Source of the DNA: Rhizobacter sp. Root1238
GTDB lineage: Bacteria; Pseudomonadota; Gammaproteobacteria; Burkholderiales; Burkholderiaceae_C
DNA: 46,366 nt
Assembly (NCBI RefSeq): GCF_001425825.1
Contig: NZ_LMDM01000029.1
Location: 1-46,366, forward strand
Reading direction: 5' to 3'
The notes beneath the pieces are model-generated. The model worked only from the letters and a program-made list of their open reading frames with translations, was not told the origin of the DNA and did no database searches. Each line of letters opens with the position of its first letter. Within the stretch, counting starts at the first letter, position 1. Shown piece by piece: positions 1-10,135 of the stretch. Both the position numbers and the translations under genes were made by a program.

Positions 1-90
1 ACTGACTCATCGGCACTGTTTGACCACAGCGAACGAAGTGAGCGGAGGGAGTTTGCCGATGCATCCCCAAAGCCGATCTTCGCAGTGGAG

Positions 91-118
91 TCGACGGGCC
101 CCCCGGGGGGCCCGTTGA
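91..118. terminator. Strong GC-rich stem-loop upstream of the permease gene (candidate terminator or processing hairpin)
   Basis: A near-perfect palindrome of 28 bases is centred on a C6-G6 core, with arms broken only by one G-T pair. It lies about 85 bases before the first permease. No T run follows, so it is not a textbook intrinsic terminator. In sugar ABC operons a hairpin between the binding-protein gene and the permeases often lowers downstream mRNA, and the binding-protein gene may lie just outside the window; that is inference. I see no credible gene in bases 1-202. The purine-rich stretch at about 28-53 looks like extragenic spacer. Confidence 0.4.
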
Positions 119-202
119 CCGCCCCAGCATGAGCCCCCAGCCCATCCCCTCACCCGCCGCGACGCGCCGCGACACACAGAAGCAGAAAACAAGGAGACCA
201 AC

Positions 203-1102
203 ATGTCGGGCCTGACAAGGCAGAGAGTGAAGTGGGCCTGGTGGATGCTCACCCCGATGCTGGTCGTGCTGCTGGCCGTCGCCGGCTGGCCGCTCGCCCG
301 CACCTTGTGGTTCAGCCTGACCGATGCGTCGCTCGCCCACCTCGACGAGTGGAAATTCATCGGCCTCGAGAACTATGGCGGTGAATACGGCGTGCTGCGC
401 GATCCGGATTGGTGGCGCGCCGTCGGCGTCACCTTCGCGTTCGCGTTGCTGTCGGTCACGCTCGAGACGGTGCTCGGCCTCGGCGTCGCGCTGGTCATCA
501 ACCAGCCGTCGCGGCTGCGCACGCTGCTGCGCGCCGCGATGCTGGTGCCGTGGGCGATCCCGACCGTCGTGTCGGCGCGCATCTGGAGCTGGATGCTGCA
601 CGACCAGTTCGGCGTCGTGAACCACTACCTGCTGGCGTTCGGACTCATCGCGGCACCGCTTGCGTGGACGGCCGACCCGACGCTGTCGCTGTTCACCGTC
701 GTGATGGTCGACGTCTGGAAGACCACGCCCTTCATGGCCCTGTTGATCCTGGCCGCGCTGCAGATGGTGCCGCTCGACTGCTACGAGGCGGCCAAGGTCG
801 ATGGCGTGCCGACCTGGCGGGTGTTCACCCGCATCACGCTGCCATTGATCGTGCCCGGGGTGGCGGTGGCCGTCGTGTTCCGCACGCTCGATGCGCTGCG
901 CGTGTTCGACGTGATCTACGTGATGACCTCCAACAGCCGCGCCACCAAGAGCATGTCGATCTACGTGCGCGAACAGCTGATCGACTTCCAGCAGGTCGGC
1001 TTCGGCTCGGCGTCGGCCACGGTGCTGTTCTTCATGATCGCGCTCGTCACCATCGTGTACCTCGGCGCCACGCGTCGCCGTGTCGAGGAGGCTTCGTCAT
1101 GA
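203..1102 (+). CDS. Sugar ABC transporter permease, MalF type
   Basis: Inner-membrane permease of a carbohydrate importer (299 aa). The ATG is preceded by AAGGAG at 191-196 with good spacing. The first hydrophobic segment is at residues 10-32, followed by about five more. The cytoplasmic EAA loop that docks the ATPase is visible as EAAKVDG starting at residue 195, followed by LPLIVPG. The length is typical of the short MalF/UgpA-like permeases that lack the large MalF periplasmic loop. Its stop overlaps the start of the next permease (ATGA), so the two are translationally coupled. The neighbouring alpha-glucosidase and ATPase suggest an alpha-glucoside substrate. The solute-binding protein is not in the window and would be expected to the left. 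Confidence 0.93.
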   Translation: MSGLTRQRVKWAWWMLTPMLVVLLAVAGWPLARTLWFSLTDASLAHLDEWKFIGLENYGGEYGVLRDPDWWRAVGVTFAFALLSVTLETVLGLGVALVINQPSRLRTLLRAAMLVPWAIPTVVSARIWSWMLHDQFGVVNHYLLAFGLIAAPLAWTADPTLSLFTVVMVDVWKTTPFMALLILAALQMVPLDCYEAAKVDGVPTWRVFTRITLPLIVPGVAVAVVFRTLDALRVFDVIYVMTSNSRATKSMSIYVREQLIDFQQVGFGSASATVLFFMIALVTIVYLGATRRRVEEASS

Positions 1103-1947
1103 ACGGCCCCAGCATCCACAAGCGCACGCCGGCGATGTCGGCGCTGTACTACGCGTCAGCCGCGCTGCTGCTGTTCGTCTCGCTGTTCCCGCTGCTGTAT
1201 GCGGTGTCCACCTCGCTGAAACAAGGCACCGCGCTGTTCTCGCCCGAGCTGTGGCCGGCCCATGCGACGCTCGTCAACTACGCCAGCCTGTTCCGCGACC
1301 AGCCGTTCGCCCGCAACCTGCTGAACTCGGCCGTCGTCGCCGGCGGCGTCGTCGCGCTGTCGCTCGCGCTCAGCCTGCCGGCCGCGTGGGCGCTGTCGCG
1401 CGTCAGCTTCCGCGGGCGCGGCACGCTGATGCTCACCGTGCTGTCGGCGTCGATGTTCCCGCAGGTGGCCGTGCTGTCGGGCATGTTCGAGCTGGTGCAG
1501 GCATTCGGCCTGTACGACCACCTCGGCGCGCTGCTGCTCGCCGACCTCGTCATCACGCTGCCGTTCACCGTGTGGGTGCTCGTGACCTTCATGCGCCAGC
1601 TGCCGAAGGAAGTGGAAGAGGCGGCGATGATGGACGGCCTGGGCGTCTTCACGCTGATCTTCCGCATCTTCATGCCGCTGCTGTGGCCGGCCATGGTGGC
1701 CACCGGGCTGCTGGCGTTCATCGCCGCATGGAACGAGTTCCTGTTCGCGCTGACCTTCACGATCAGCACCGAGCAGCGCACCGTGCCGGTCGCGATCGCA
1801 CTCGTCAGCGCCGGCAATGGTTACGAAGCGCCGTGGGGCGCGATCATGGCGGCATCGGTGATCGTCACCCTGCCGCTGATCGGGCTGGTGGTCTATTTTC
1901 AACGGCAGATCGTCGCCGGTCTCACGGCCGGCTCGGTCAAGGGCTGA
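1099..1947 (+). CDS. Sugar ABC transporter permease, MalG type
   Basis: Second inner-membrane permease (282 aa), partner of the MalF-type protein. The start was chosen at the ATG within the ATGA overlap, with GAGGAGG at 1085-1091 as ribosome binding site. Longer in-frame upstream starts would run through the first permease and are not credible. The N-terminal membrane segment is at about residues 15-35, and the EAA loop reads EEAAMMDG around residue 174 followed by FMPLLWPA. The C-terminus YFQRQIVAGLTAGSVKG is the standard ending of MalG-family proteins. A gap of 24 bases leads to the alpha-glucosidase, consistent with one operon. Confidence 0.93.
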   Translation: MNGPSIHKRTPAMSALYYASAALLLFVSLFPLLYAVSTSLKQGTALFSPELWPAHATLVNYASLFRDQPFARNLLNSAVVAGGVVALSLALSLPAAWALSRVSFRGRGTLMLTVLSASMFPQVAVLSGMFELVQAFGLYDHLGALLLADLVITLPFTVWVLVTFMRQLPKEVEEAAMMDGLGVFTLIFRIFMPLLWPAMVATGLLAFIAAWNEFLFALTFTISTEQRTVPVAIALVSAGNGYEAPWGAIMAASVIVTLPLIGLVVYFQRQIVAGLTAGSVKG

Positions 1948-1971
1948 TTCCTCTTTTTCAAACGCACGACC

Positions 1972-3588
1972 ATGACAACCACTCCCTCCGACTGGTGGGC
2001 CGGTGCCTGCATCTACCAGGTCTACCCGCGCAGCTTCCAGGACAGCAACGGCGACGGCGTCGGCGACCTCGCCGGCATCACGCAGCGGCTCGACCACATC
2101 GCGTCGCTCGGCGCCGACGCGATCTGGATCTCGCCGTTCTTCCGCTCGCCGATGCGCGACTTCGGCTACGACGTCACCGACTACTGCGACGTCGACCCGA
2201 TGTTCGGCACGCTGGCCGATTTCGATGCGCTGGTGGCCCGCGCCCATGCGCTGAAGATCCGCATCCTGATCGACCTGGTGATCAGCCACACCTCGAAGGA
2301 CCACCCCTGGTTCGTCGAGAGCCGCGCAAGCCGCGACAACCCGAAGGCCGACTGGTACGTCTGGGTCGATCCGCAGCCCGACGGCTCGCCACCGAACAAC
2401 TGGCTGTCGCTGTTCGGCGGCAGCGCGTGGCAATGGGAGACGAAGCGGCAGCAGTACTTCATGCACAACTTCCTGGCTTCCCAGCCGGACCTGAACTTCC
2501 ACCACCCGCAGGTGCAGGACGCGGTGCTCGGCGCCGCGCAGTTCTGGCTCGAGCGCGGCGTCGACGGCTTCCGGCTCGACACGGTGAACTTCTACTTCCA
2601 CGACCGGCAGCTGCGCTCGAACCCGCCCCAACCGGCCGGGCAGTTCGCGGTCGGCGTGCCGCGTGCGAACCCGTATGCGCGGCAAAGCCATCGGTTCGAC
2701 AAGACGCAGCCGGAAAACCTCGCGTTCCTGCAGCGCTTTCGCGCGCTGTGCGATCGCTATCCCGGCATCACGACCATCGGCGAGATCGGCGACGACAACG
2801 AATACGCCACGCTGCGCGCGTACACCACCGGTGCGCGGCTGCACATGGCCTACACCTTCAACCTGATGACCGAGCGCCACGAGCCGCGCTACGTGCATGC
2901 GGTGCTCGCCGAGATGCTGGCCGAGGCGGGCGATGCCTGGGTGTGCTGGGCGCTGAACAACCACGACGTGGTGCGCGTCGTCACGCGCTGGGCCGGGCTC
3001 GGCCCGGCCGAACGCGTCGCGCCGCTGCTGGTCGGGCTGCTCGGCTCGCTGCGCGGCTCGATCTGCCTGTACCAGGGCGAGGAACTCGGGCTGGCCGAGG
3101 CGGCGATTCCGTTCGAGCAGATCCAGGACCCGTACGGCAAGGAGATGTGGCCGGAATTCGTCGGCCGCGACGGCTGCCGCACGCCGATGCCGTGGGTGGC
3201 CTCGGCACCGAATGCCGGCTTCACGAGCGGCACGCCGTGGCTGCCGGTGCCGGACGGGCAGCGCCAGCGCGCGGTCGATGCGCAGGTATCGCAGCCGGCG
3301 TCGGTGCTGAACCGCTACCGGGCGTTCCTGAACTGGCGCGCGACGCAGCCGGCGCTGCGGCAAGGCGCGATGGCGCTGCTGCCGGCGCACGACCAGGTGG
3401 TCGCGTTCACGCGCGGCGACGGGGCGGACCAGGTGCTGTGCGCGTTCAACCTGTCGGACCGGCCGGCGCGCGTGGCGCACGGGCTGGCGGGCCGCTGGAC
3501 GGCGATCGACGGCCACGGCTTCGGCGGCCGCATCGACGGCGACGAGATCGTGCTGGAGCCGCAGGAGGCGGTGTTCGCGCGACGGTGA
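1972..3588 (+). CDS. Alpha-glucosidase, GH13 (subfamily 23-like)
   Basis: Cytoplasmic exo-acting alpha-glucosidase (538 aa) that would hydrolyse imported maltose-type or other alpha-glucosides to glucose. The N-terminus (WWAGACIYQVYPRSF, then NGDGVGDL) is the GH13 TIM-barrel entry. The catalytic triad is visible: nucleophile Asp203 in GFRLD, acid/base Glu271 in IGEIGDD and Asp332 in NNHDVVR. Positions 203 and 271 agree closely with those known for the Halomonas GH13_23 alpha-glucosidase (Asp202, Glu271). There is no signal peptide. It sits between the permease pair and the ATPase gene. A paralogue with the same segments lies at the other end of the window. Exact substrate preference (maltose, sucrose, trehalulose, isomaltose) cannot be read from sequence alone. 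Confidence 0.94.
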   Translation: MTTTPSDWWAGACIYQVYPRSFQDSNGDGVGDLAGITQRLDHIASLGADAIWISPFFRSPMRDFGYDVTDYCDVDPMFGTLADFDALVARAHALKIRILIDLVISHTSKDHPWFVESRASRDNPKADWYVWVDPQPDGSPPNNWLSLFGGSAWQWETKRQQYFMHNFLASQPDLNFHHPQVQDAVLGAAQFWLERGVDGFRLDTVNFYFHDRQLRSNPPQPAGQFAVGVPRANPYARQSHRFDKTQPENLAFLQRFRALCDRYPGITTIGEIGDDNEYATLRAYTTGARLHMAYTFNLMTERHEPRYVHAVLAEMLAEAGDAWVCWALNNHDVVRVVTRWAGLGPAERVAPLLVGLLGSLRGSICLYQGEELGLAEAAIPFEQIQDPYGKEMWPEFVGRDGCRTPMPWVASAPNAGFTSGTPWLPVPDGQRQRAVDAQVSQPASVLNRYRAFLNWRATQPALRQGAMALLPAHDQVVAFTRGDGADQVLCAFNLSDRPARVAHGLAGRWTAIDGHGFGGRIDGDEIVLEPQEAVFARR

Positions 3589-3604
3589 GATGAACGGAAC
3601 GCGC

Positions 3605-3631
3605 ACCGTTCGGGCTGAGCCTGTCGAAGCC
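3605..3631. repeat. Intergenic 'GTTCGGGCTGAGCCTGTCG' element
   Basis: A 27-base element in the gap between the alpha-glucosidase and ATPase genes matches the short interspersed intergenic sequence I know from many Burkholderiales genomes (core GTTCGGGCTGAGCCTGTCG, then AAGCC). Its core can fold by pairing TTCG...GGCT against AGCC...CGAA. It is inside a likely operon, so it may be a mild mRNA-processing or attenuation point. I saw no second copy in this window. Confidence 0.6.
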
Positions 3632-3660
3632 CTGATCGAACACACACGGAAGGAACCCAG

Positions 3661-4773
<1,113 letters not shown>

Positions 4774-4789
4774 AAAAAGCGGGCGACGG

Positions 4790-4803
4790 AACCGGCGCCG
4801 GTT
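4790..4803. terminator. Perfect 14-base palindrome after the ATPase gene (weak terminator candidate)
   Basis: AACCGGCGCCGGTT lies 17 bases after the stop of the ATPase gene and is followed by TTTCGG. The stem is short and the T run is poor. It may end the sugar operon weakly, or be chance in GC-rich DNA. Confidence 0.25.
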
Positions 4804-4932
4804 TCGGCACGCCTGCAACGCCGGCGGTATCCAAACGTGAACGGGGTGAAAGGTGGCTTGTACCGAGCCCGGCGCGGGCGCTTCGGTGATGTAATCGGTG
4901 GCCGTTCTGGCAGGACCCGGGTTTCATCGTCC

Positions 4933-5832
4933 ATGCGCGTGGTAGCCGTCATCAATCGCAAGGGAGGCAGTGGCAAGAGCACGCTGGCGACCCACCTTGC
5001 CGGCTATTGCGCCCGCCAGGGGCTGAAGGTGATGCTCGGCGACGTCGACCGGCAGCAGTCGTCGCTCGCGTGGCTGAAGCGCCGCGCCGAGCAGCCGGTG
5101 GCCCAGGGCGCCCCGGTGGTCGGCTGGGCCGTCGACCCGCGCAGCGTGCTGCGCCCGCCCGCCGGCATCAGCCATGTCGTGATCGACACCCCCGGCGGCC
5201 TGCGCGACAGCGAACTGGCCCGCGTCGTGATGTATGCCGACGTGATCGTGATGCCGGTCTGCCATTCGGTCTTCGACCGCGAATCCGCCGCCGCCTGCTA
5301 CGAGGAACTGCGGACGCTGCCGCGCGTGGCCAGCGGGCGCTGCAAGGTCGCGATGGTCGGCATGCGGCTCGACGCCCGCACCAAGGCTGCCGAGCAGATG
5401 GTCGAGTGGGCGGCGCAGGCGAATTTCCCGTACCTCGGCGCGCTGCGCGAGACGCAGGCGTATGTGCGCTGCGTCGAGCAGGGCGCGACGCTGTTCGACC
5501 TGCCGGCCGCCAAGGTCGAGGCCGACCTGGCGCAATGGAAGCCGATCCTCGCGTGGGTCGAGCAGGCCTGGGCGGCGGCCGCGAAGGCCGACGTGGTGGC
5601 CCGCGCGGCGGCACGCATGACGGTGCCGCCGAGTGCGGCGCCGGCGGCCGCTGTGGCGGCTGTGCCCCGGGCGGCCCCGGCGCGCGTGGGCACGGCCGCG
5701 ACGCGCGGCGTGCAGACCGCCGACCCGTTCGGTGCGCGGCCGACCAGCCCGCTGATCAAGGTGTCGTCCGGCGAGCGCGGCATCGCGGGCCGCATCGGGC
5801 GGCTGTTCGGGGTGTTCAAGTCGTCGGGTTGA
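4933..5832 (+). CDS. ParA/MinD-family P-loop ATPase
   Basis: Deviant-Walker ATPase of the ParA family (299 aa). The ATG at 4933 was chosen because the conserved fold begins at once (MRVVAVINRKGGSGKST); the longer upstream reading adds an unrelated Arg/Gly-rich leader. The P-loop is KGGSGKST at residues 10-17 and the switch Asp is in GDVDRQQS near residue 39. VVIDTPGG is the Walker A' strand. Residues 225-285 are an Ala/Pro-rich linker and the C-terminus (RIGRLFGVFK) could form an amphipathic, membrane-touching helix. No ParB or centromere-like repeats are beside it, so it looks like an orphan positioning ATPase rather than a plasmid partition gene. Function beyond ATPase is unknown. Confidence 0.85.
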   Translation: MRVVAVINRKGGSGKSTLATHLAGYCARQGLKVMLGDVDRQQSSLAWLKRRAEQPVAQGAPVVGWAVDPRSVLRPPAGISHVVIDTPGGLRDSELARVVMYADVIVMPVCHSVFDRESAAACYEELRTLPRVASGRCKVAMVGMRLDARTKAAEQMVEWAAQANFPYLGALRETQAYVRCVEQGATLFDLPAAKVEADLAQWKPILAWVEQAWAAAAKADVVARAAARMTVPPSAAPAAAVAAVPRAAPARVGTAATRGVQTADPFGARPTSPLIKVSSGERGIAGRIGRLFGVFKSSG

Positions 5833-5884
5833 ACCGCTGAGCCCGCCCAGGGCGGACGGATGCGGTCGGCTACATTGCCTGCCC

Positions 5885-6913
5885 ATGCCCGTCACCACCG
5901 ACACGCTGCTCGGCGAGCTGCTGAAGCGCGTCTCCCGTTCGTTCTACCTGAGCCTGCGCATGCTGCCGCCGGGGTTGCGCGCGCCGGTCAGCCTGGCGTA
6001 CTTGCTGGCCCGCGCCGCCGACACAGTCGCCGACACCCCCGGCCGCCCGACCCCCCAAAGGCTCGCGCAGCTGCTGTCCTGGCGCGAGCAGGTGGCCGGC
6101 GCGCGCCCTTCGCAACCCATCGATGCCGGCACGCCGGCCGATGACGGCGAGGCTGCGCTGATGACCGCGCTGCCCGAGGCACTGGATCTGCTGCGCCGGC
6201 AGCAAGCCGCCGACATCGCCGACATCCGCCGCGTCGTGACGACGTTGACCGACGGCATGTGCTTCGACCTCCAGCACTTCGAGCACGGCCGCCCCGGTGC
6301 GCCGGTGCCGCTGCAGACCCGCGCCGAGCTCGACCGCTACACCTACCTCGTCGCCGGCTGCGTCGGCGAGTTCTGGACCGATATCGCGATGCGCCACCGG
6401 CCCGAGCTGCAGACATGGCCGCGCGACGAGATGGTCGCGAAGGGCGTCGCCTACGGCCAGGCGCTGCAGCTGACGAACGTGCTGCGCGACGCGGCCGAGG
6501 ACCTCGCGAACGGCCGCTGCTACCTGCCGGCCGAGCTGCTCGCGCGGCATGGCCTGGCCGTCGCCGACCTGGCCGACCCGGCGCGCCGCGTGGCCGCCCG
6601 GCCGCTGCTGGCCGAACTCAGCGCGCAGGCGCTGGCCGGCTATCGCGCCGGCGCCGACTACGTGCTGCGCATCCCCGCCGGCAGCCTGCGCCTGCGGCTT
6701 GCATCGCTGTGGCCGCTGATGCTCGGGCTGGCCTCGCTCGAGCTGCTGCTCGGCTCGCCCGGCTGGCTCGATCCGTCGCGGCGCGTCAAGGTCACGCGCG
6801 GCGCGGTCTACCTGATGCTGCTGCGCTCGCTGCCGACCGTGTTGTCGACCAGCGCACTGCGGCGCTGGACCGATGCGGCGCTCGCGCGCACCGCCGCGGC
6901 TTGCCGTGCCTGA
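5885..6913 (+). CDS. Squalene/phytoene synthase family protein
   Basis: Head-to-head prenyltransferase fold (342 aa). The first Asp-rich motif is DTVAD at residues 46-50, inside the typical SRSFYLSLRML...LAYLLARAADT block. The second is DAAED at 202-206, within NVLRDAAEDLANGRCYLP. These two motifs bind the two prenyl diphosphates through magnesium. The enzyme would join two farnesyl or geranylgeranyl diphosphates, but squalene, presqualene and phytoene products cannot be told apart here. No desaturase or hopanoid genes are adjacent, so pathway context is lacking. No clear ribosome binding site precedes the ATG. The chitinase gene follows after 31 bases. Confidence 0.88.
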   Translation: MPVTTDTLLGELLKRVSRSFYLSLRMLPPGLRAPVSLAYLLARAADTVADTPGRPTPQRLAQLLSWREQVAGARPSQPIDAGTPADDGEAALMTALPEALDLLRRQQAADIADIRRVVTTLTDGMCFDLQHFEHGRPGAPVPLQTRAELDRYTYLVAGCVGEFWTDIAMRHRPELQTWPRDEMVAKGVAYGQALQLTNVLRDAAEDLANGRCYLPAELLARHGLAVADLADPARRVAARPLLAELSAQALAGYRAGADYVLRIPAGSLRLRLASLWPLMLGLASLELLLGSPGWLDPSRRVKVTRGAVYLMLLRSLPTVLSTSALRRWTDAALARTAAACRA

Positions 6914-6944
6914 ACCCGACCAACCCCACCCGACGAGACTGCCG

Positions 6945-8240
6945 ATGAACCGATCGCGATGGAGGGCCACGCTGGTGGCCGTGACCTTGGCCGTGACGAC
7001 GATGGCCGCGCCGGCCGCCGAGCTGGTGCCACCCTTCACCGGACAGCACCATCCGTTCACGCCGACCAGCGGCAAGGTCGTCGGCGTCTACGTGCCGAAC
7101 TGGCAGCCGCCGGCGTTGCTCGACCGCGTGCCGGCCGGCAATGTCACGCACCTGCTCTACGCCTTCCTGCACCTGTGCGGCCCGGGCCAGTTGCCCAAGG
7201 ATGCGCAGGCCTGCGAAGGCAAGGCCGATTTCCAGCTCGCCACCTCGGCGCGCGACGATGAATTCGACGCCGTCTTCGCCCGCTTCAAGCAGCGCGCGCC
7301 GCACGCCAAAGTGCTTGCATCGGTCGGCGGCTGGGGCGGCTCGGACCCGTTCTTCCACCTTGCGAGCGATCCGGCCCGACGCGCGGTGTTCGCCGCGTCC
7401 GTCGCGCAGTTCCTGCAGGCGCACCCGGCCTTCGACGGCATCGACATCGACTGGGAGCACCCCACGTCGAACGGCAGCGCCAACGGCGTCGCGCTCGGCA
7501 CGCCGGCCGACGGGCAGGGCTATGCGGACCTGATGGTCGACCTGCGCCGCGCGCTCGACGGGCTGGCCGCACAGACCCACCGGCGCTACTTGCTGACGGC
7601 TGCCGTCAACACCACCGAATCGCTCGCGGCCAAGGTGAACCACGCCGATGCGGCGAAGGTGATGGACCTGGTCTTCATGATGACCTACGACTTCGCCGGC
7701 GGCTGGACGCCGCTGGCCGGCCACCACACGCCGCTGGCGAGCCCGACGCCCGGTTCGAACGACAGCCTCGAAGGCGCGGTGCGCGTGATGACGAAGGCCG
7801 GCGTGCCGGCGAACAAGCTGGTGGCCGGCGTCGCGATGTACGGCCGCGGCTTCTCGGGCGTGAAGGGGCCGGGGCCGAACGGCTTCAACGGCGTGCCGCG
7901 CAGCGGCGTGTTCCCCGGCGCCGAAGGCGACATCACCTACCGCGAGCTGGCCGACGGCTGGCTCGGCCGCAAGGGCACCGGTACGCAAGGCTGGAAAGCG
8001 GCGTACGACCGCAGGACGCAGTCGTACACGCTGTGGAATGCGCGCACGCAGCAGATGATCGGCTACGACGACCCGCGCAGCGTGCGGCGCAAGGGCCGCT
8101 TCGCGGTCGCGCACGGGCTGGCCGGCGTCTTCGCATGGGAGCTGTCTCAGGACAACGGCGACATCCTGAACGCGATGAACCTCGGGGTCGGACAGACGCC
8201 GACCCCCGTGCCCGCTGCCGCGTCGATCACACGGCCATGA
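6945..8240 (+). CDS. Secreted GH18 chitinase
   Basis: Glycoside hydrolase family 18 endochitinase-type enzyme (431 aa). The ATG at 6945 gives a clean Sec signal peptide ([20 protein letters not shown], then AAPAAE); the longer upstream reading overlaps the preceding gene. The fold begins at [12 protein letters not shown]. The SxGG motif is seen in SVGGWGG. The catalytic DxxDxDxE motif is DGIDIDWE, with acid Glu171. MTYDF and YGRGF are the usual substrate-site strands. No chitin-binding domain is appended, so this is a single-domain enzyme. It would act outside the cell or in the periplasm on chitin oligomers. Its 3' end overlaps tail-to-tail by 14 bases with the aldehyde dehydrogenase gene on the other strand. 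Confidence 0.93.
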   Translation: MNRSRWRATLVAVTLAVTTMAAPAAELVPPFTGQHHPFTPTSGKVVGVYVPNWQPPALLDRVPAGNVTHLLYAFLHLCGPGQLPKDAQACEGKADFQLATSARDDEFDAVFARFKQRAPHAKVLASVGGWGGSDPFFHLASDPARRAVFAASVAQFLQAHPAFDGIDIDWEHPTSNGSANGVALGTPADGQGYADLMVDLRRALDGLAAQTHRRYLLTAAVNTTESLAAKVNHADAAKVMDLVFMMTYDFAGGWTPLAGHHTPLASPTPGSNDSLEGAVRVMTKAGVPANKLVAGVAMYGRGFSGVKGPGPNGFNGVPRSGVFPGAEGDITYRELADGWLGRKGTGTQGWKAAYDRRTQSYTLWNARTQQMIGYDDPRSVRRKGRFAVAHGLAGVFAWELSQDNGDILNAMNLGVGQTPTPVPAAASITRP

Positions 8241-9672
8241 TCGACACGCTCTTCGTGACCAGGTAGGCCTCCATCGCCTCCGGGCCGCCTTCGGTGCCGT
8301 AGCCCGAATCCTTGACGCCGCCGAACGGCATCTCGGCCACCGGCGCGGCCGGCTGGTTGATCCACAGCATGCCGAGTTCCAGCCGCTGCGCCAGCTGGTG
8401 CGCGTTCTTGATCGAGCGCGTGAAGGCGTAGCCGGCCAGCCCGAACGGCAGGCGGTTGGCTTCGGTGATGGCTTCGTCCAGCGTTTCGAAGGTGCGGATC
8501 GCGGCCACCGGGCCGAACGGTTCGTTGTTGAACACGTCGGCATCGAGCGGCACGTCGACCAGCACGGTCGGCGCAAAGAAGTTGCCGCTGCTGCCGACGC
8601 GCTCGCCGCCGGTCGCGACGGTGGCGCCGCGCTTGCGCGCATCGTCGACCACCTTGGCCATCGCGCCCAGCCGGCGTGCATTGGCCAGCGGGCCGAGCGT
8701 GGTGCCTTCGGCCAGGCCGTCGCCGAGCTTCAGCTTCTCGGCGTGCTGCACCAGCGCCGTCGCAAACGCGTCCTTCAGGCTGCTGTGCACCAGGAAGCGC
8801 GTCGGCGAGATGCAGACCTGGCCGGCATTGCGGAACTTCGCGCCGCCGGCCGCCTTGACCGCGAGCGCGACGTCGGCGTCGTCGGCGACGATCACCGGCG
8901 CGTGGCCGCCCAGCTCCATCGTCACGCGCTTCATGTGGCGGCCGGCCAGCGCGGCCAGTTCCTTGCCGATCGGCGTCGAGCCGGTGAAGGTGACCTTGCG
9001 GATGACCGGGTGCGGGATCAGGTAGGCTGAGATCTCGGCCGGGTTGCCGAACACCAGGCCCAGCACGCCGGGCGGGATGCCGGCATCGACGAAGGCGGCC
9101 AGCAGCGCGGCCGGCGACGCCGGGGTTTCTTCCGGCGCCTTCACCAGGAACGAGCAGCCGCTCGCGAGCGCCGCACCGAGCTTGCGCACGATCTGGTTGA
9201 TCGGGAAATTCCACGGCGTGAACGCGGCGACCGGGCCGACCGGCTCCTTCAGCACCAGCTGCTGCGCGGCCAGGTTGCGCGACGGCACGATGCGGCCGTA
9301 GACGCGGCGGCCTTCGTCGGCGAACCAGTCGATGATGTCGGCGCCGGCCATCACCTCGACGCGTGCTTCGGCCAGCGGCTTGCCCTGTTCCTGCGTCATC
9401 AGGCGGGCGATGCCGTCGGCGCGTTCGCGCAGCAGCGCGGCGGCGCGGCGCATCACGTTGGCGCGCTCGTGCGCCGGCGTGACGCGCCAGGTCTCGAAGC
9501 CGCGCTGCGTGGCGGCCAGCGCGCGGTCGAGGTCGGCGGTGGAGGCATGTGCCACCTTGCCGATCGGCGCGCCGGTGGCGGGGTTCAGCACGTCCAGCGT
9601 CTTGCCGCCGGTGGCGTCGACCCACTGGTTGTCGATCAGCAGGCGGGTGTCGGGGTAGGAGGTGTCGCTCAT
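8227..9672 (-). CDS. NAD(P)-dependent aldehyde dehydrogenase (succinate-semialdehyde dehydrogenase-like)
   Basis: Cytoplasmic aldehyde dehydrogenase (481 aa). Landmarks are [16 protein letters not shown], the general base Glu253 in MELGGHAP and the catalytic Cys287 in [22 protein letters not shown] is the C-terminal bridging region. The N-terminal block with [13 protein letters not shown] resembles GabD-type succinate-semialdehyde dehydrogenases, but the sequence after the catalytic Cys (ISPTRF rather than CANR) differs. The substrate could therefore be another semialdehyde, such as 2-oxoglutarate semialdehyde. It is the last gene of a minus-strand run after the LuxR regulator and DUF4242 genes. 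Confidence 0.92.
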   Translation of the reverse strand: MSDTSYPDTRLLIDNQWVDATGGKTLDVLNPATGAPIGKVAHASTADLDRALAATQRGFETWRVTPAHERANVMRRAAALLRERADGIARLMTQEQGKPLAEARVEVMAGADIIDWFADEGRRVYGRIVPSRNLAAQQLVLKEPVGPVAAFTPWNFPINQIVRKLGAALASGCSFLVKAPEETPASPAALLAAFVDAGIPPGVLGLVFGNPAEISAYLIPHPVIRKVTFTGSTPIGKELAALAGRHMKRVTMELGGHAPVIVADDADVALAVKAAGGAKFRNAGQVCISPTRFLVHSSLKDAFATALVQHAEKLKLGDGLAEGTTLGPLANARRLGAMAKVVDDARKRGATVATGGERVGSSGNFFAPTVLVDVPLDADVFNNEPFGPVAAIRTFETLDEAITEANRLPFGLAGYAFTRSIKNAHQLAQRLELGMLWINQPAAPVAEMPFGGVKDSGYGTEGGPEAMEAYLVTKSVSIMAV

Positions 9673-9745
9673 GGGGGGCTTTCGGGGGTCGTCGCAGCGG
9701 AGAAGGCCGCCATTGTCGGCCTTCCCCCAAGCCCTTGCAGCCTGC

Positions 9746-10021
9746 TCAGGGACGGTAGAAGTACGGGTCGAGCACCGACACCTCGGTGATCGTGCCGACC
9801 GGCAGGTCGGAGCGTTTCGCGGACTGGCGGATCGCCTCCGGCGACGGGCCGTCGTAGATGCAAAAGGTCTTGCTGCGGTCCGGGTTCACATAGGAGTGGA
9901 CCCAGGTGACGCCGGATTCGGCATTGCCGTCGACGACGGCGCGGCAGGCCTTGCTGCCGGCGGCGTCCATCGGGATCGAAAGGCCTTGGGGGAAGTCGCG
10001 TTCGACGAGGTAGCGGGGCAT
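9746..10021 (-). CDS. DUF4242 small protein
   Basis: Small cytoplasmic protein (91 aa) of the DUF4242 family, which includes the Streptomyces nickel-binding protein SCO4226. The start ATG at 10021 is preceded by AGGAGA at the right distance; the longer upstream reading lacks such a site. The family core is clear: [11 protein letters not shown], then [30 protein letters not shown] and the ending [11 protein letters not shown]. Alternating strands and a central helix fit a ferredoxin-like fold. It lies between the large LuxR regulator and the aldehyde dehydrogenase on the same strand. Whether it binds metal here is not known. Confidence 0.85.
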   Translation of the reverse strand: MPRYLVERDFPQGLSIPMDAAGSKACRAVVDGNAESGVTWVHSYVNPDRSKTFCIYDGPSPEAIRQSAKRSDLPVGTITEVSVLDPYFYRP

Positions 10022-10135
10022 GGTGATCTCCTGGATTCGTTGGATCGGTCCGGACATCGAACCGTGGTGCAACGATAGGTTTCACGGCCCTCGCGGCACA
10101 GGGCAGCCGTTGCCCATCTTGGGTGGTGCGCCTGC

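Noticed and set aside
1-132. Open frame at the left edge as the end of a sugar-binding protein
   Set aside because: The translation (many Ser/Arg/Glu, then Pro/Gly around the palindrome) does not resemble a binding-protein C-terminus.
4933-5832. ParA gene as sign of a plasmid origin
   Set aside because: No ParB, replication gene, iterons or centromere-like repeats nearby.
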